Positions 11,817 to 22,469 of a stretch of 64,000 nt of DNA are shown piece by piece. Within the stretch, counting starts at the first letter, position 1; every line of letters starts with the position of its first letter. This DNA is from Pyropia yezoensis. Taxonomy: Eukaryota; Rhodophyta; Bangiophyceae; Bangiales; Bangiaceae. A model generated the notes under the pieces. It was not told the origin of the DNA, made no database searches, and worked only from the letters and a program-made list of their open reading frames with translations. The DNA lies in the NCBI GenBank assembly GCA_009829735.1, contig CM020620.1:13389420-13453419 (forward strand), in the 5' to 3' direction. A program made the translations under genes and the position numbers.

Positions 11817-12449
11817 GGCTCTCCCCGTGTTAGGAAGATGCAGCGCGGTTGCAGCTGCACGAGACCCACCTAGAGTTAAGGGGGGTTCGGATCGCGGGTA
11901 GACGGTTGGCCTCCCCAGCGTGGGGCGGCCCAGGGAAGGTGAAGAGGATGTGTTGGTGGTGGTGAGGTGAGTACCGATAAGGGCACGCTGCGAAGTGGGC
12001 AAGCTTGAGGAGAGGGGCGGTCAACGTGACCGCCTCCACGTCCACGTGACGTGCCGCGGGGACAGGACGTCGCGCCCCCAACGCCGCGATGTGCGTTTCT
12101 ACGCCCCCTCGCAGGGCCGACCGGGTCGGTCGGAATTGAGCAAAGGGGAGTGTGGCAGTAATGACCCCCAGGTAGGGGGGCAACACGTGCCATGCAAGGG
12201 GCGGCAGGCCACTAGCCTGATCCGTTCCTCCCCCTGCATTTGGGTCCATATTCCCTAAGTTTGGGATAGTTAGCTTAGTAGTAAATCCAACTTGGATTTG
12301 AGGGTTTTCTGCATTTATCGTCTTGAATTTTCGTGTGGCCCGGTGGGCAGGTGCTGGGGTGGGAGATTCTGAGTGGCGAGATTCCGAGGGGACCCTGGGG
12401 GGATGAGGGGAGGGACAGCGGGGCTTGGCCTCGCTTCCCCGTCCCGAGC

Positions 12450-12619
12450 AAGAAACCGTTGGCCCACACACCATCTTCTTGTTTGTCAGTGGGGGGATTG
12501 CCCCACAACAGGGACAGAGTGTCTGCGACTTGCACTTCTGCCGGTTCCCCCGACACGGGAGACAGCCTTTGCGCACCGCCCCAACATTGGTGTCGCGTGT
12601 GCGAGTGGTTATGGCCACA
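12450..12619 (+). repeat. 3' terminal repeat of copy D'
   Basis: 170 bp matching 47162-47331 (reverse complement) and 56149-56318 (direct), ending in TGGCCACA. Its outer 84 bp correspond to the inverted arms of the copy D 5' LTR. Confidence 0.75.
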
Positions 12620-13386
12620 ACAGCCTCATTGTACCTGCACCATCTTGGAACAGCCGGGAGCACGAACGCTGGTACAAAGATATAGCAGCTGGTGCCGGCC
12701 CACGCTCATCCAGCGCCGCACATCGATTGTTTTTGTAGTGAACAGTCCGGCCGGGACGGCAAGGTTCGCTCTCGCGAGGGACAGCACGAGCAGCAATGCT
12801 GGGAAAAGACTCACTGCGCTCTTCGAAAGGATTTGCACGGATTGTCCTTGCGCCAGTTCACGACTGTGGCTGGCGCTATGTTCCGGTCTGGCACGATTAT
12901 ATCGGCCAATATTTTTTGACCGAGTTTTACGTCATCGCCCGCCAAAAGCTCCAAAGAGCATTGCGGGCATCCCAGAAGCACTGTCAGCTCATCTTCGAGT
13001 CGTAATCGGCAGTCAGGCACAATTTGGAGACGGACGTAAATTCTTACAGCGGGCCACTGTTCGGAACTGCGCCAATCTCCAGAAGCACCCAGAAAAGCTC
13101 CTTGACGGATCGGCCCGTTCTCACCCTGCCGCCGTCGTGCTGGCGTCCTCTTGCTGTCCGATCCGCCCGTCGTCCCGCATCGATCTGTGTCTGCCTTTCT
13201 TCCGGTTGGACGTGCGCGCGGCGGCACGTGCGCCCGGAACTGTACGGGAGCCGCGGAAGTGGTTTCGTGGGTCGTGCGTCCGTGCCGATCCATCAGTGGG
13301 ACAGGGGTGCATGCGGCTGAACATGTGCCTCAGCCCCCAATATTCCCCTCGTGATGTCTTGCCCGCCTTGCTGTTGATATTTTTGT
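12620..13386. other. intergenic, no gene recognised
   Basis: Between the end of copy D' and the first ATG of the Gly-rich/RS gene. It probably contains the promoter of that gene. No motif is clear enough to mark. Confidence 0.45.
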
Positions 13387-15838
13387 ATGTTTGATGAGCA
13401 GGTCGTGGTGCGCGGACGGCGGTCCCCGCATCTCTCTCACAATGCAGGTGCCAGTGGTGTCAACTACGCTGAGGACAGGCGCGCGGGCGCTCCACCAGTC
13501 AGTGAGGGTGTCGAACCTGGCGGCGACAGTGTTTTTGGGCCTGAATATACCGCTAGACGCCTGACGCGAGGTGTCGATGGATGTGGTCCTGTCGGAGCTG
13601 GCGCGGGTGCGGCTCGCGATGGCGGTGGATCCACTCTAACCGGCACCATGCACGGCGAGGGTGTCGTTGGTGGTGGCGGTGGACTTGCGCCCGTTGGCCG
13701 CATGCGCGACGCCGGCGGCTCTAGGGCCGCTGCTGTCGAACTGTCACTTCATCCGGGAAGCGGCGCTGGCGTTGATTGTGCACCTCACCCAGGCGGCGTC
13801 GCTGGTGCTCCTGCATTCGGCGTCACCGATTGCGCCGGCCGATTTGACGGCGACGGTGGCCGTGCTCCTGGCGGCGGCGCTCATGACGCCACCTGGTACG
13901 GCGGCGGCGGTTCTCCGGCTGATGGCGGTACAGACCACGCCGGCCGATGGGACGGTGTCGGTGCACGTTCTCGTGGCGGCGGCGCTTGTGGCGTCACTGG
14001 GTACGACGGCGGCGGTGCACCTGCTGGCAGCGGTACAGATCGCGCCGGCCGGTGGGACGGTGATGGCGGACGTGCTCTTGGTGGCAGCGTGTACGATGCC
14101 GGCGGATACGGCGGTGGCGGTGGTGCTGGTCGCGGCGGCTCCTATCTTGCCGGAAGATGGGATGGCGACGGTCGACCTGCTCGTGGCGGCAGCGCTTGCC
14201 AAGCCGTTGGGTATGGCGGCGGCCGTCCTCGTGCTAATGGCGGCCCTGATCGCGCCGACCCAAAGGATGGTGACGGTACACGTGGTCGGGAAAGCGGCGC
14301 GTATAAAGCTGGTAGATATGGCGGCGGCGGTGCTACTGCTCGATGCGGGGCTGATCGCGCCAACCCACGGGATGGTGGCGGTGCTCGTGGTCTTAGCGGC
14401 GATGGTCATAGAGCCGGCGGCTATGTCGGCGATTGTGGTGCGGCTGCTGGCGGGACCGCTGGCCCCGACGCAGGGGATGGTGACGGTGCACGTGGTCGCG
14501 ACGGCGGCACCTGTGAAGCTGGCGCTTATGGCGGCGGAGGTGCTGCTGCTGGGGGCGGTGGCTGATTGCGGCGACCCACGAGATGGTGACGTCGCATATG
14601 GGCGTGGCGGCGGTGGTCATAGCGCCGGCAGTTGTGTCGGCGGCGGTGCAGCTGCTGGCGGGTCCGTGCGCCCCGACCCACGAAATGGTGACGGTGCTCG
14701 TGTTCGTGGCGGCGGCGGTCATGACGCCGGAGAGTACCGCGGCGGCGGCGCGCCTGCTCGCAGAAGTCGCGAGGAAGCTGGCGGACTCGTTTCCCGTGGA
14801 GGTGCTGTGGGCGGCCTTCTACCTGCGGTCTATCGCAGGGAAGCCACTGGTCATCGAATTGGAGGGCGTGGCCATGGTGGTCGGCTTGGCGATGGCGATG
14901 GACTGGGTGGCGCAGCGGAGGTCGCTCGTGTTGGATGGCGTCATACAGGAGCTCGAATTGGTAGTGACGATGGACGGGGACGCGCAACCGGACCTGCAGG
15001 GCCGGCAAATGACAATGGCCCTGTTCGTGCCGACCCGCGGAACTCGGAGCTGCTCGGCTTGCCGCTATGTGCCGTGCGGGAGCCTCACTCGACGCGGTTG
15101 ACATGCACAATTTGTAGGCAGCTGCTGAGTGGGAGGGCGCCGATGGAGGAGCACCTGAGCGGCAAGGAGCACAGAAGCGGTGTCAAGCCGTGCTACAACA
15201 ACAAGTGGCGCCGCCGGCGCACCTGCGCGAGCTTAACTGCGAGCTGTGGTGGTGTGCTGCGTGCAACAGTGCCGTGGACTCCGCCATTGCCATGTTGCGG
15301 CGTTGCACCGGGCGGGCCCATGAACGAGAGGTCTTGCTTCTGCACAAGATGAGTGACTCGTACTCCCTCACCAACCTCGAAGACGCAATGACGCGCACCA
15401 ACGACAGCTTCACGCGAAATGGGGGCGACATGATGGAGTTTCCAAATCTTCCCGACTCACATCTCATGCCCGCCCCAGTGCAGTTTGCACGCCACCAAAA
15501 AGCGAGCTCGCGAGCGGCAGCGGCTCCCGTAGTCGGGGTCGCCCGCCCAATGCGGGGCGCGTGGGGGTCTGACGACCCCCACACGCTTCGGACGTCCAAC
15601 CTCATTGAACCAGACGGCCGCACTCGCTCGCCCAGTCGCAGCCGCAACCAGAGCCGGGACGGTCGCCGGAGCCGCAGCCGCAGTTGCAGCCGCAGCCGTG
15701 ACAATCGCAAGAACATGGACCGTCGCAAGGTCCAGGCGCAAACACCACCGCTCTGGCAGCTTGAGCAGTAGCCGCAGCCGCCGTCGCCCTCGCAGCCGCA
15801 GTCGCACGCGCAGGCGCAGCCGCACTCGCAGTCGCAGC
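13387..15838 (+). pseudogene. 5' part of a Gly-rich / U1-type zinc-finger / RS-domain gene, cut by copy C
   Basis: From an ATG at 13387 the frame encodes Gly/Asp-rich repeats of about 35 residues (DPRDGDGARGRGG-like) to about 14565. The same repeat then continues in another frame, so an indel or intron lies there. A matrin/U1-type zinc finger (C-x2-C-x12-H-x5-H, about 15104-15178) follows. A second related CAAC...H segment, whose first His is replaced, lies around 15250-15330. An RS domain (15620-15838) also changes frame near 15730. The gene stops being contiguous at the LTR at 15839; its continuation is at 57881-57472. Zinc finger plus RS domain suggests a nuclear RNA-binding or splicing-related protein. 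That role is inferred from composition only. Confidence 0.5.
13780..14760 (+). repeat. coding tandem repeat, about 105-bp units
   Basis: About nine or ten diverged copies of a roughly 105-108 bp unit encoding Gly-rich peptides with a recurring R-(W/P)-(D/K)-G-D-G core and a Y-GGGG stretch. It belongs to the Gly-rich part of the gene starting at 13387. Confidence 0.6.
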
Positions 15839-16409
15839 TGTAGCATCCCTGGCCCCGACTTGGCGCCGACCCGGGACTACAACCAGAGGGCACCAGGTGC
15901 CAGAACACGCCCGCCGTGTGGTGATGGTTAGCGGCCGTGGCCCGTGCCCGGCACTGGGATGCGGTGGACTACGCTATCCACACGTGAGAGAGGGATTGCT
16001 GATGGGTTTTTGCATACTTGTGAGGGACTTGATTTGAGAAAATTTGAGTGTGAGATTAGTGAGTGGGAATAGAATTAGTAGTGATAGTGGCCCCCGACCT
16101 GACGAGGTTAGACTCGGGTCGGGGCCACTCGGGGTTATGGGGGGGCTACCTGGCCAACGTGCCGAGGCTCCCCCAGATGCACGTTAAGAGGGACAGCGAG
16201 GCGCCCTTGGCCCGCGCCCTCAGGAAAAAGACAACTGCGCGTTTGCTTTCCTCTTCCCCGTGTGCACTACCGTGCGTATCTGTTTGCTCTGCGAGCAGGC
16301 ACGTGAGGCAACAGGCATACCATTCTCGTAGCTCCCCTTTCTGTGTTACCTGTCCCTTTCCCCCGAGGGATATTGACACGTGTCTGAGAGGATCGAGTTT
16401 TATACCACA
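15839..16409 (+). repeat. 5' LTR of copy C (family 2)
   Basis: 571 bp, begins TGTAGCATCCC, ends TACCACA. It matches 58452-57882 (reversed) and 58861-59432. Confidence 0.88.
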
Positions 16410-16413
16410 TATT

Positions 16414-16431
16414 TGGTGGAGCAGCAGGGGA
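16414..16431 (+). other. primer-binding site of copy C
   Basis: TGGTGGAGCAGCAGGGGA, four bases inside the LTR; the complement ends in CCA as expected for a tRNA primer. Confidence 0.75.
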
Positions 16432-16621
16432 TGATTGGAGTGTTTGAGAAGAGATATTTGGGAGCAGCGGTTGGGTTGTTCCTGTTCTGTCTTTTTCTGT
16501 GGTTTGGGAATTATTTGCACCCGTTCACGGGAATCCCATTCCTGGCTCTCCAACCCCTCTGTTGTGGTCTGGCGATCTTTGGACACGCAGGCAACTGGAC
16601 TGTGGCTGTCAAGAGACCAAC

Positions 16622-18382
16622 ATGGCTACCCTCCCTGGCACGACGGTGCCCGAAGGGGTACACCCCGCGTCCCTTGACGCATCCCTGGTCACCGCGGGGG
16701 ACGGTGCCCAACCCGGCGTTCTCCCGACGGGTGAAGCAGACCTGGGTGTGACATCCGGTAGCGGACTGGAGTCCACAGGCGGCCAAGCAATACCTGCTCC
16801 CGTTCCTCCGGCTGTTCCTCCTGTGGGAGCCACCCCGGGGTCAACGGCGTTTGAGTCCGCTCGCAGCAGACGTCTCCCTCCTGTCGGTTCTACTCCTCAA
16901 CCTCCAGGGATAGCCCCTGGTGTGTTTACTCCTGGACCCACACATGGCAGCTGGGTGTATACACCTCTTCCTGTGGGCACTAGCGATGCCAGAGGCACCG
17001 TTGTGACTGGTTCTACGGGTCTCCCTGAGACCTCGACTCCTGGGACCGGCCAAGCTTTTCCTCCCCTTGCATCCTATGGGGCGGGGAGCTCCAAGACCGG
17101 TAACCGGAGCAGCCGAAGGCGTCGGCGTCATCGCCGTCGCTCTAGCACCAGCGAGACCAGTTCCTCCAGCTCTGAGGAGGGATATGATTGGGATGCATCT
17201 CCCGGTCCCACCCGGCGCAGGCTAGTCGAGTTTGACTTCCCTGCCCACCAAGTAGGAGATGCCACCCTGAACAAGATCACGTATTGGGGTAACTACCGGC
17301 TGGAGAATCAAGACCAAGGTTACACCCGGAAGATGGCCAAGAAGGTGGCGTCCCTGAACCGGCGAATGCAGCCGAGCTTCGGAGGACACCCTAAGTTTTC
17401 CGGGAAGAGACCGGCGCTTATCTTTGCCTTCCTGCGCCGGTTTGTCAAGGCATGCAATAACAACGATGTGTCCGAGGGCAAGGCTCTCTACCTCCTGGTT
17501 AACTTCATGACCGGAGAAGCGGAACAGCGGTTTGCACAGGTTCTACCAGACTCTGCCGGACACATTGTCGGACGTACCGTCGCGAGTTATCCGGAGGCGG
17601 TCAACTGGCTCCTGTCCAACTACGCTGACGCGGACTCTCTGCGTAAAGCAGTCGGCAGGCTGAACCGGGCAACCATGGAAAGACAAGAGACTCCAGAGGC
17701 ATTCGCCCGTCGTGTCCGGGAGATGAGCGATGCTTGTGGCAACGTTTACCCTGAGGACAGGCTCAAGATGATCTTCTCGGAAGGGCTTCCTGAATATCTT
17801 CAAGTGGATGCGGAGAACTACAACCAGGAACATCAAGAACATACCTTCCAGCAGTTGATGGCCTACACCCAGGGCAAGTACCGGCAAGCCAGGGCCCTCC
17901 AAGCTCCCATGGTATCAACTCCCAAGCCGTTGTCGCGAGTTCGACCCGGACCCGACAAGTATAAGGGAGGTGATAGCCCTGTACCGGTACTCGCAGCTGG
18001 CGAGGCCTCACCCATGGGGTCAGGGGACAAGTGGGGCGGCTTCGTTTCCAAGGAGCAACCATCCCTGGTCGCCCCCAAGCAAGTCAAGAACCAGCGGTTC
18101 CGGTCTTGTTGGCTGTGCCAGAAGGAGGATCACATGTCCTACCAGTGCCCGACCATTCCCAAGGACCGCCAGGAGAAACTCAAGCGTCAAGGACTGGTGT
18201 TTGCAAAGGCGGTCAACCGGGCTGACCGGCGAGCACCCTCCAAGATGGACCAGGCACAGGTACACGCAATCCGAGTGGCAACCTTACAGAGCATCACGGA
18301 GGCTCTGGGAAGGGAAGCTCCTACGGACTTTGACCTGGAGACCGAAACCTCTAAGGGCTCCTCGGACCCGGGAAACGAGTAG
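16622..18382 (+). CDS. gag: family 2 gag polyprotein, copy C
   Basis: 586 codons from the ATG at 16622, chosen because copy E has the identical start and length (59642-61402). An N-terminal Pro/Gly/Thr-rich region is followed by an Arg/Ser stretch (RRRRHRRRSSTSETSSSSSEE). Next come the capsid-like region (around residues 230-440, with the typical GEAEQRF and MERQETPEAFARRVREM segments) and a CCHC zinc knuckle CWLCQKEDHMSYQC near the C terminus. The gene ends GNE-TAG. The slippery heptamer at 18370-18376 would let ribosomes shift into pol. Gag packages the element RNA in cytoplasmic particles. The frame is intact. Confidence 0.9.
   Translation: MATLPGTTVPEGVHPASLDASLVTAGDGAQPGVLPTGEADLGVTSGSGLESTGGQAIPAPVPPAVPPVGATPGSTAFESARSRRLPPVGSTPQPPGIAPGVFTPGPTHGSWVYTPLPVGTSDARGTVVTGSTGLPETSTPGTGQAFPPLASYGAGSSKTGNRSSRRRRRHRRRSSTSETSSSSSEEGYDWDASPGPTRRRLVEFDFPAHQVGDATLNKITYWGNYRLENQDQGYTRKMAKKVASLNRRMQPSFGGHPKFSGKRPALIFAFLRRFVKACNNNDVSEGKALYLLVNFMTGEAEQRFAQVLPDSAGHIVGRTVASYPEAVNWLLSNYADADSLRKAVGRLNRATMERQETPEAFARRVREMSDACGNVYPEDRLKMIFSEGLPEYLQVDAENYNQEHQEHTFQQLMAYTQGKYRQARALQAPMVSTPKPLSRVRPGPDKYKGGDSPVPVLAAGEASPMGSGDKWGGFVSKEQPSLVAPKQVKNQRFRSCWLCQKEDHMSYQCPTIPKDRQEKLKRQGLVFAKAVNRADRRAPSKMDQAQVHAIRVATLQSITEALGREAPTDFDLETETSKGSSDPGNE
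18370..18376 (+). promoter_or_regulatory. -1 ribosomal frameshift site, copy C gag/pol
   Basis: G GGA AAC is in phase with gag and sits two codons before the gag stop (GAG TAG follows). The pol frame is -1 and is open from 18352. The same arrangement occurs at 5301, 36355, 54010 and 61390. Confidence 0.75.
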
Positions 18383-21300
18383 GGCAGGCGCTCTCCCCAA
18401 GTGTCTTCCCGAACCTCCGACGGCAGGGTACTTCTACCCGTTCTCCCCTTGCGTGCCGGGAGAAAGGACGGCGGTTACCTGCTCAACCGGTAGCCGCCTG
18501 GACACCCTGTGTGTTCAAGGGGACATTGCTCGTCCAGCGTAAAGAAAACCTCAAGGTTAATGCTCGTATGCGTGTGGGGGATAGCCTCCCCCAAGCTGTT
18601 ACGCCGGTGGTTGACACGGGAGCCGGACCAAGCGTCATCACTGCGAACCTGTTACCTCCGGGCTGGCGTCGACATGCCTGGAGAGCGCCTACCCGGACCC
18701 ATATCGTCGACGCTTCGGGTCAAACCCTACGACCGCTTGGCCGTCTTCCTGTCGCCATCTATGTCAACAGTGAACCAATGCTTTTTCCCTTTCTAGTAGT
18801 CAAGACCCTATCAGTCCCCCTCATCCTAGGCTGGGACTTCCAGAAGCAGCATGTCAAGAGCATCCTACCCGGAGAAGGGAAGGTCCAGTTCAACCATGGG
18901 TTTGTGTCACCGGTATAGGAACATCTGGACGCCAAGGTTCGTGTAGCCAAGAGCAAGAGGGAACGCATCCCACCCTCTACCTTGACTCTCTTCAAACCGG
19001 TGCTCCTACCTCCTCGCTCGGAGACCAAGGTTCAAGTAACGACCCGGATTGCAGGTCAATGCCTGATCTACGGACGTAAGGAATTTCTGGCGAAACACCG
19101 GTTATACTTAGCCCACGGACATCACAAGAAGGTAGAAAGGCACACCCCGTTCTCGGTGCTAATCGTCAACGTGAGCCGGAAGCCAATAACCCTCGCCAAA
19201 GGCACCCGAGTTGGTACAGCAGAGCCTTACCGGGGATCCGCCCGTGCTATGAGCAAGGAAGACCTCCTGAACCTGCAACAAGAACTGGCATCCAACTTGA
19301 CGGCCTTAGACGTACCTCCGAAGCAAGAGCAGGCTGGCAGCGCTACTCCGAAACCCGAACAAGCACCACCCGGGATGCCGAAGGTCAAGCAAGAAAATGT
19401 CCCTCCCGACTTGAAGGAGGCACTGGAGAAGCTTCTCCAGGAATATCGGCACCTGTGGTCGGGAGAGCTGGGCAAGATGGACGCCACTCTACACCGGATT
19501 CAACTCAAGCCGGAAGCTAAGCCAGTGCACATGCAACCATATCGGGCCGGACCTCATCGCCGGGATGAGATTGAGAAGCAGGTTAACAAGATGCTCAAGA
19601 TGGATGTTATCGAGCCGTCTGATGGCGAGTGGGCTTTCCCGGTGGTAGTCGTCCCGAAAACCGGCGGTAACTTCCGTTTCTGCGTTGACTACCGGCGCCT
19701 GAACGAGATGACAGTCAAGGACGTATACCCGATACCCCGGATGGATGATTGCCTCGACTTTCTTGGTGATGCCACCCTCTTCTCGACGCGGGATTGTAAT
19801 GCCGGTTACTGGCAGATCCCTCTGGCTGACGAGGACAAGGACAAGACCACCTTCACGTGCCACCTGGGACTATTCCGGTGCAAGCGTCTTCCTTTTGGTC
19901 TCACCAATGCTCCGGCGACCTTCCAAAGAGCCATCGACATCATCCTGTCCGGGCTAAGGTGGAGAACATGTTTGGTCTACCTGGATGACATTATCGTCTT
20001 CTCCAAGACCCCAGCGGAACACCTGGAGCACCTTCGGGAGGTCCTGACCCTCCTGTCCAAGGCTGGAGTTACCCTCAAGGCCGAGAAGTGCCACCTGTTT
20101 GAGACTGAGGTGGAGTATCTGGGGCATGTGCTGAGTCCGGGGGAGCTCCGAGTCAATGAGAAGAACATCAAGGCCCTCCGGCATGCACGGCAACCCAAAA
20201 CCCAGACGGAACTCAAGAGCTTCCTGGGTATGTGCAACGTCTATCGCCGGTTCGTACGGGACTATGCTCTGATTGCCCGGCCACTGACCAAGCTGACCAG
20301 CAAGAAGCTTCCCGCACAACTCCCGGTGTTCGACGAGAAGCAGACCGCGTCCTTCGAAGAGCTCAAGAAGCGCCTGACCACCACTCCAGTACTGGCGTTA
20401 CCCAAGCGGGAGGGCCAGTTTGTTCTGGAGACGGATGCCTGTGGCGTCCAGGTGGGGTGCTCACTACTCCAGCAGCAACCTGATGGGCACTTTCTCCCGA
20501 TAGGCTACTACAGTCGCGTCTTGACTCCAGCTGAGAAGAACTATTCCACGACCGAGCGCGAGTGCTTGGCAGTCGTCTGGGCTTGCTTCCTGTTACGGCC
20601 ATATCTTGAAGGACAAGAGTTCCTCATCCGGACGGACCACGCCAGCCTAAGGTGGCTGCTATGTATGGACAGCAGTCAAGGAAGGGTAGCCCGGTGGCGC
20701 CTACGCCTTTCGGAGTTCAAGTACAAGGTGTGCACCAGAGCAGGGAGGGAGCACCACTGCGCCGACACCATGTCCCAGCTGGAGACTCCTGCAGCCGATA
20801 CCGGTCCTATCCCGGAGGAAATACCTTGCTTCATCCTCCCGAATGTCGGACGTGGCTGGCACGCTCCCCTGTATGAGACACCTGAAGCTCATCAACCGGT
20901 GACCATTCACCGGATGCTGGAGGCACAACTGACGGATCCTCAATGCTTGGAGCTTCGCCACCAAATGGACCTGAACCGGAACAGTCGTTTCTCCGAGTCT
21001 ACGGACGGACTCCTAGTACGGGTGTCACCCTTCGATGGGGCCACTCAAGTCTACGTACACCGGGGCCTACGAGCTGACATCCTACGCCTGGAGCACTCGT
21101 CTCCCCAGGCCGGACATCCTGGTGTCAATCGGATGTATGCTTCGATGAGACGACACTATTACTGGGAAACCATGGCCAGTGACGTCCATAAGTACCTGGA
21201 GGCTTGTGTTTCGTGTGCAAGGAACCGGTTGTCCCAGAGGAAGAAGACTTCTAAGCTACGCCTATTCCCTGCGGCGGAGCCCTTTGCAAGCTTAAGCATG

Positions 21301-22469
21301 GACATCCTGGGGCCCCTACCTGAAACATCCAGTGGCAACATATACCTGCTCATCATATGTGACCGGTTCTCCAAGTTTACTCGAGCAATCCCGCTGAGGA
21401 CCATCACGGCTCTGGATGTCACGTCAGCCTTCTGCGAGTACTGGATAGCTGCCTACGGCCCTCCAGACTCCGTCTTGACCGACAACGGTCCCCAGTTTGC
21501 ATCCCTGTTCTTCCAAGGAGTCTGTGACCTGATGGGCATCAAGAACTTGTACACTACGACGTACCACCCTCAAACGAACGGCCAGGTGAAACGATTCAAC
21601 CGGACCCTAGTAGACATGCTACGGCACTACGTGGAGGAGCACCAAGAAGACTGGGACGAGCTCCTGGCTGTCCTCACTCAAGCCTACAACTCCCGAGTTC
21701 ACCGGACAACGGGGGTCGCTCCACTCGACTTTGTCACCCCAAGGCGGCTGACCAACTTCTCCCTGGAAAGAATACCGGACGGTCTCCAGCCTGCACTGAA
21801 GTCATGTCCCAAGGCAAAGGATGAGTTCCTGGAACAACTGAAGCTCCTGCTCCCAAGAGTCAAGAAGTCAACCTCGAAGACCCAGGAGCGATACAAGCGG
21901 TGCTATGACAAGGGCGTTCGGGAAAAGAACAAGGAACTGGGTGGTGGCGACTGGGTTTTTGTGGACAACCATAGCAAGACCCGGGGGAAGCTGGACTCGA
22001 AGACGGATGGACCTTATGAGATCCTGAATACGGACGGTTGGACCTTTCTTCTAGACGTGGATGGCTCCCCGTACCGCGTGAGCAGCGACCATGTCACCCG
22101 AGCCCCACCGCCAAGCCAACGGACTTGACCCGGCGCAAGCGGGCCGCAGTACCCTGGCTATCCCAAGAAGAAGGTCGGGAATATGTCTACGTCAAGTTTG
22201 TGGACCATGCCTGGAGAGACGGACGCCTGTACCTGCGAGTACGCTGGTTCGGTTTTAACCCGGCAGATGATACCTGGGAACCCTCAAACCGGCTACCCAT
22301 CGCGGATGTCTGTGCCTACACGCGACGGAACGGGATAGAGGGCACTCCAGTGGCCAGAGCCGGCAAGATTCTGGAGTCGGACTCGGAGGAGGACCAAGAG
22401 GATGGGGCCAACCAAGACCCTCGGGACGAGCCGAGTTCATCCGAAGCGGATGCGGAACAAGAGGATTGA
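18376..22469 (+). pseudogene. pol: family 2 pol (protease-RT-RNase H-integrase-chromodomain), copy C, with defects
   Basis: The -1 frame continues from the slippery site. The protease has DTGAG (Asp codon at 18613). An in-frame TAG at 18916-18918, where copy E has CTG, separates protease from RT. The RT reads FCVDYRRLN, STRDCNAGYWQIP and YLDDIIVFS (19978-20004). RNase H starts about 20425 with ETDACG and has TDHASLRWL. Integrase has its H-H-C-C finger (about 21090-21225), MDILGPLP and LTDNGPQF. The third catalytic block reads NGQVKRFN, so the essential Glu is Lys. The frame stops at 22128, and the chromodomain (VKFVDHAW ... VRWFGFNPADDTWE) is in another frame, ending at 22469. This copy could not transpose with its own integrase. 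Confidence 0.9.

Larger units (their letters stand above)
8906..12619 (+). mobile_element. Ty3/Gypsy family 3, copy D': 5'-truncated element
   Basis: In the plus direction it holds the last part of pol (integrase C-terminal half and chromodomain), then an antisense ORF on the minus strand, then a 3' terminal repeat ending TGGCCACA at 12619. Order and sequence follow copy D. Everything upstream of the integrase third catalytic block (5' LTR, gag, protease, RT, RNase H) is absent, and similarity begins abruptly at about 8906. LTR elements are not normally 5'-truncated, so recombination, deletion or template switching is implied. Confidence 0.85.
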
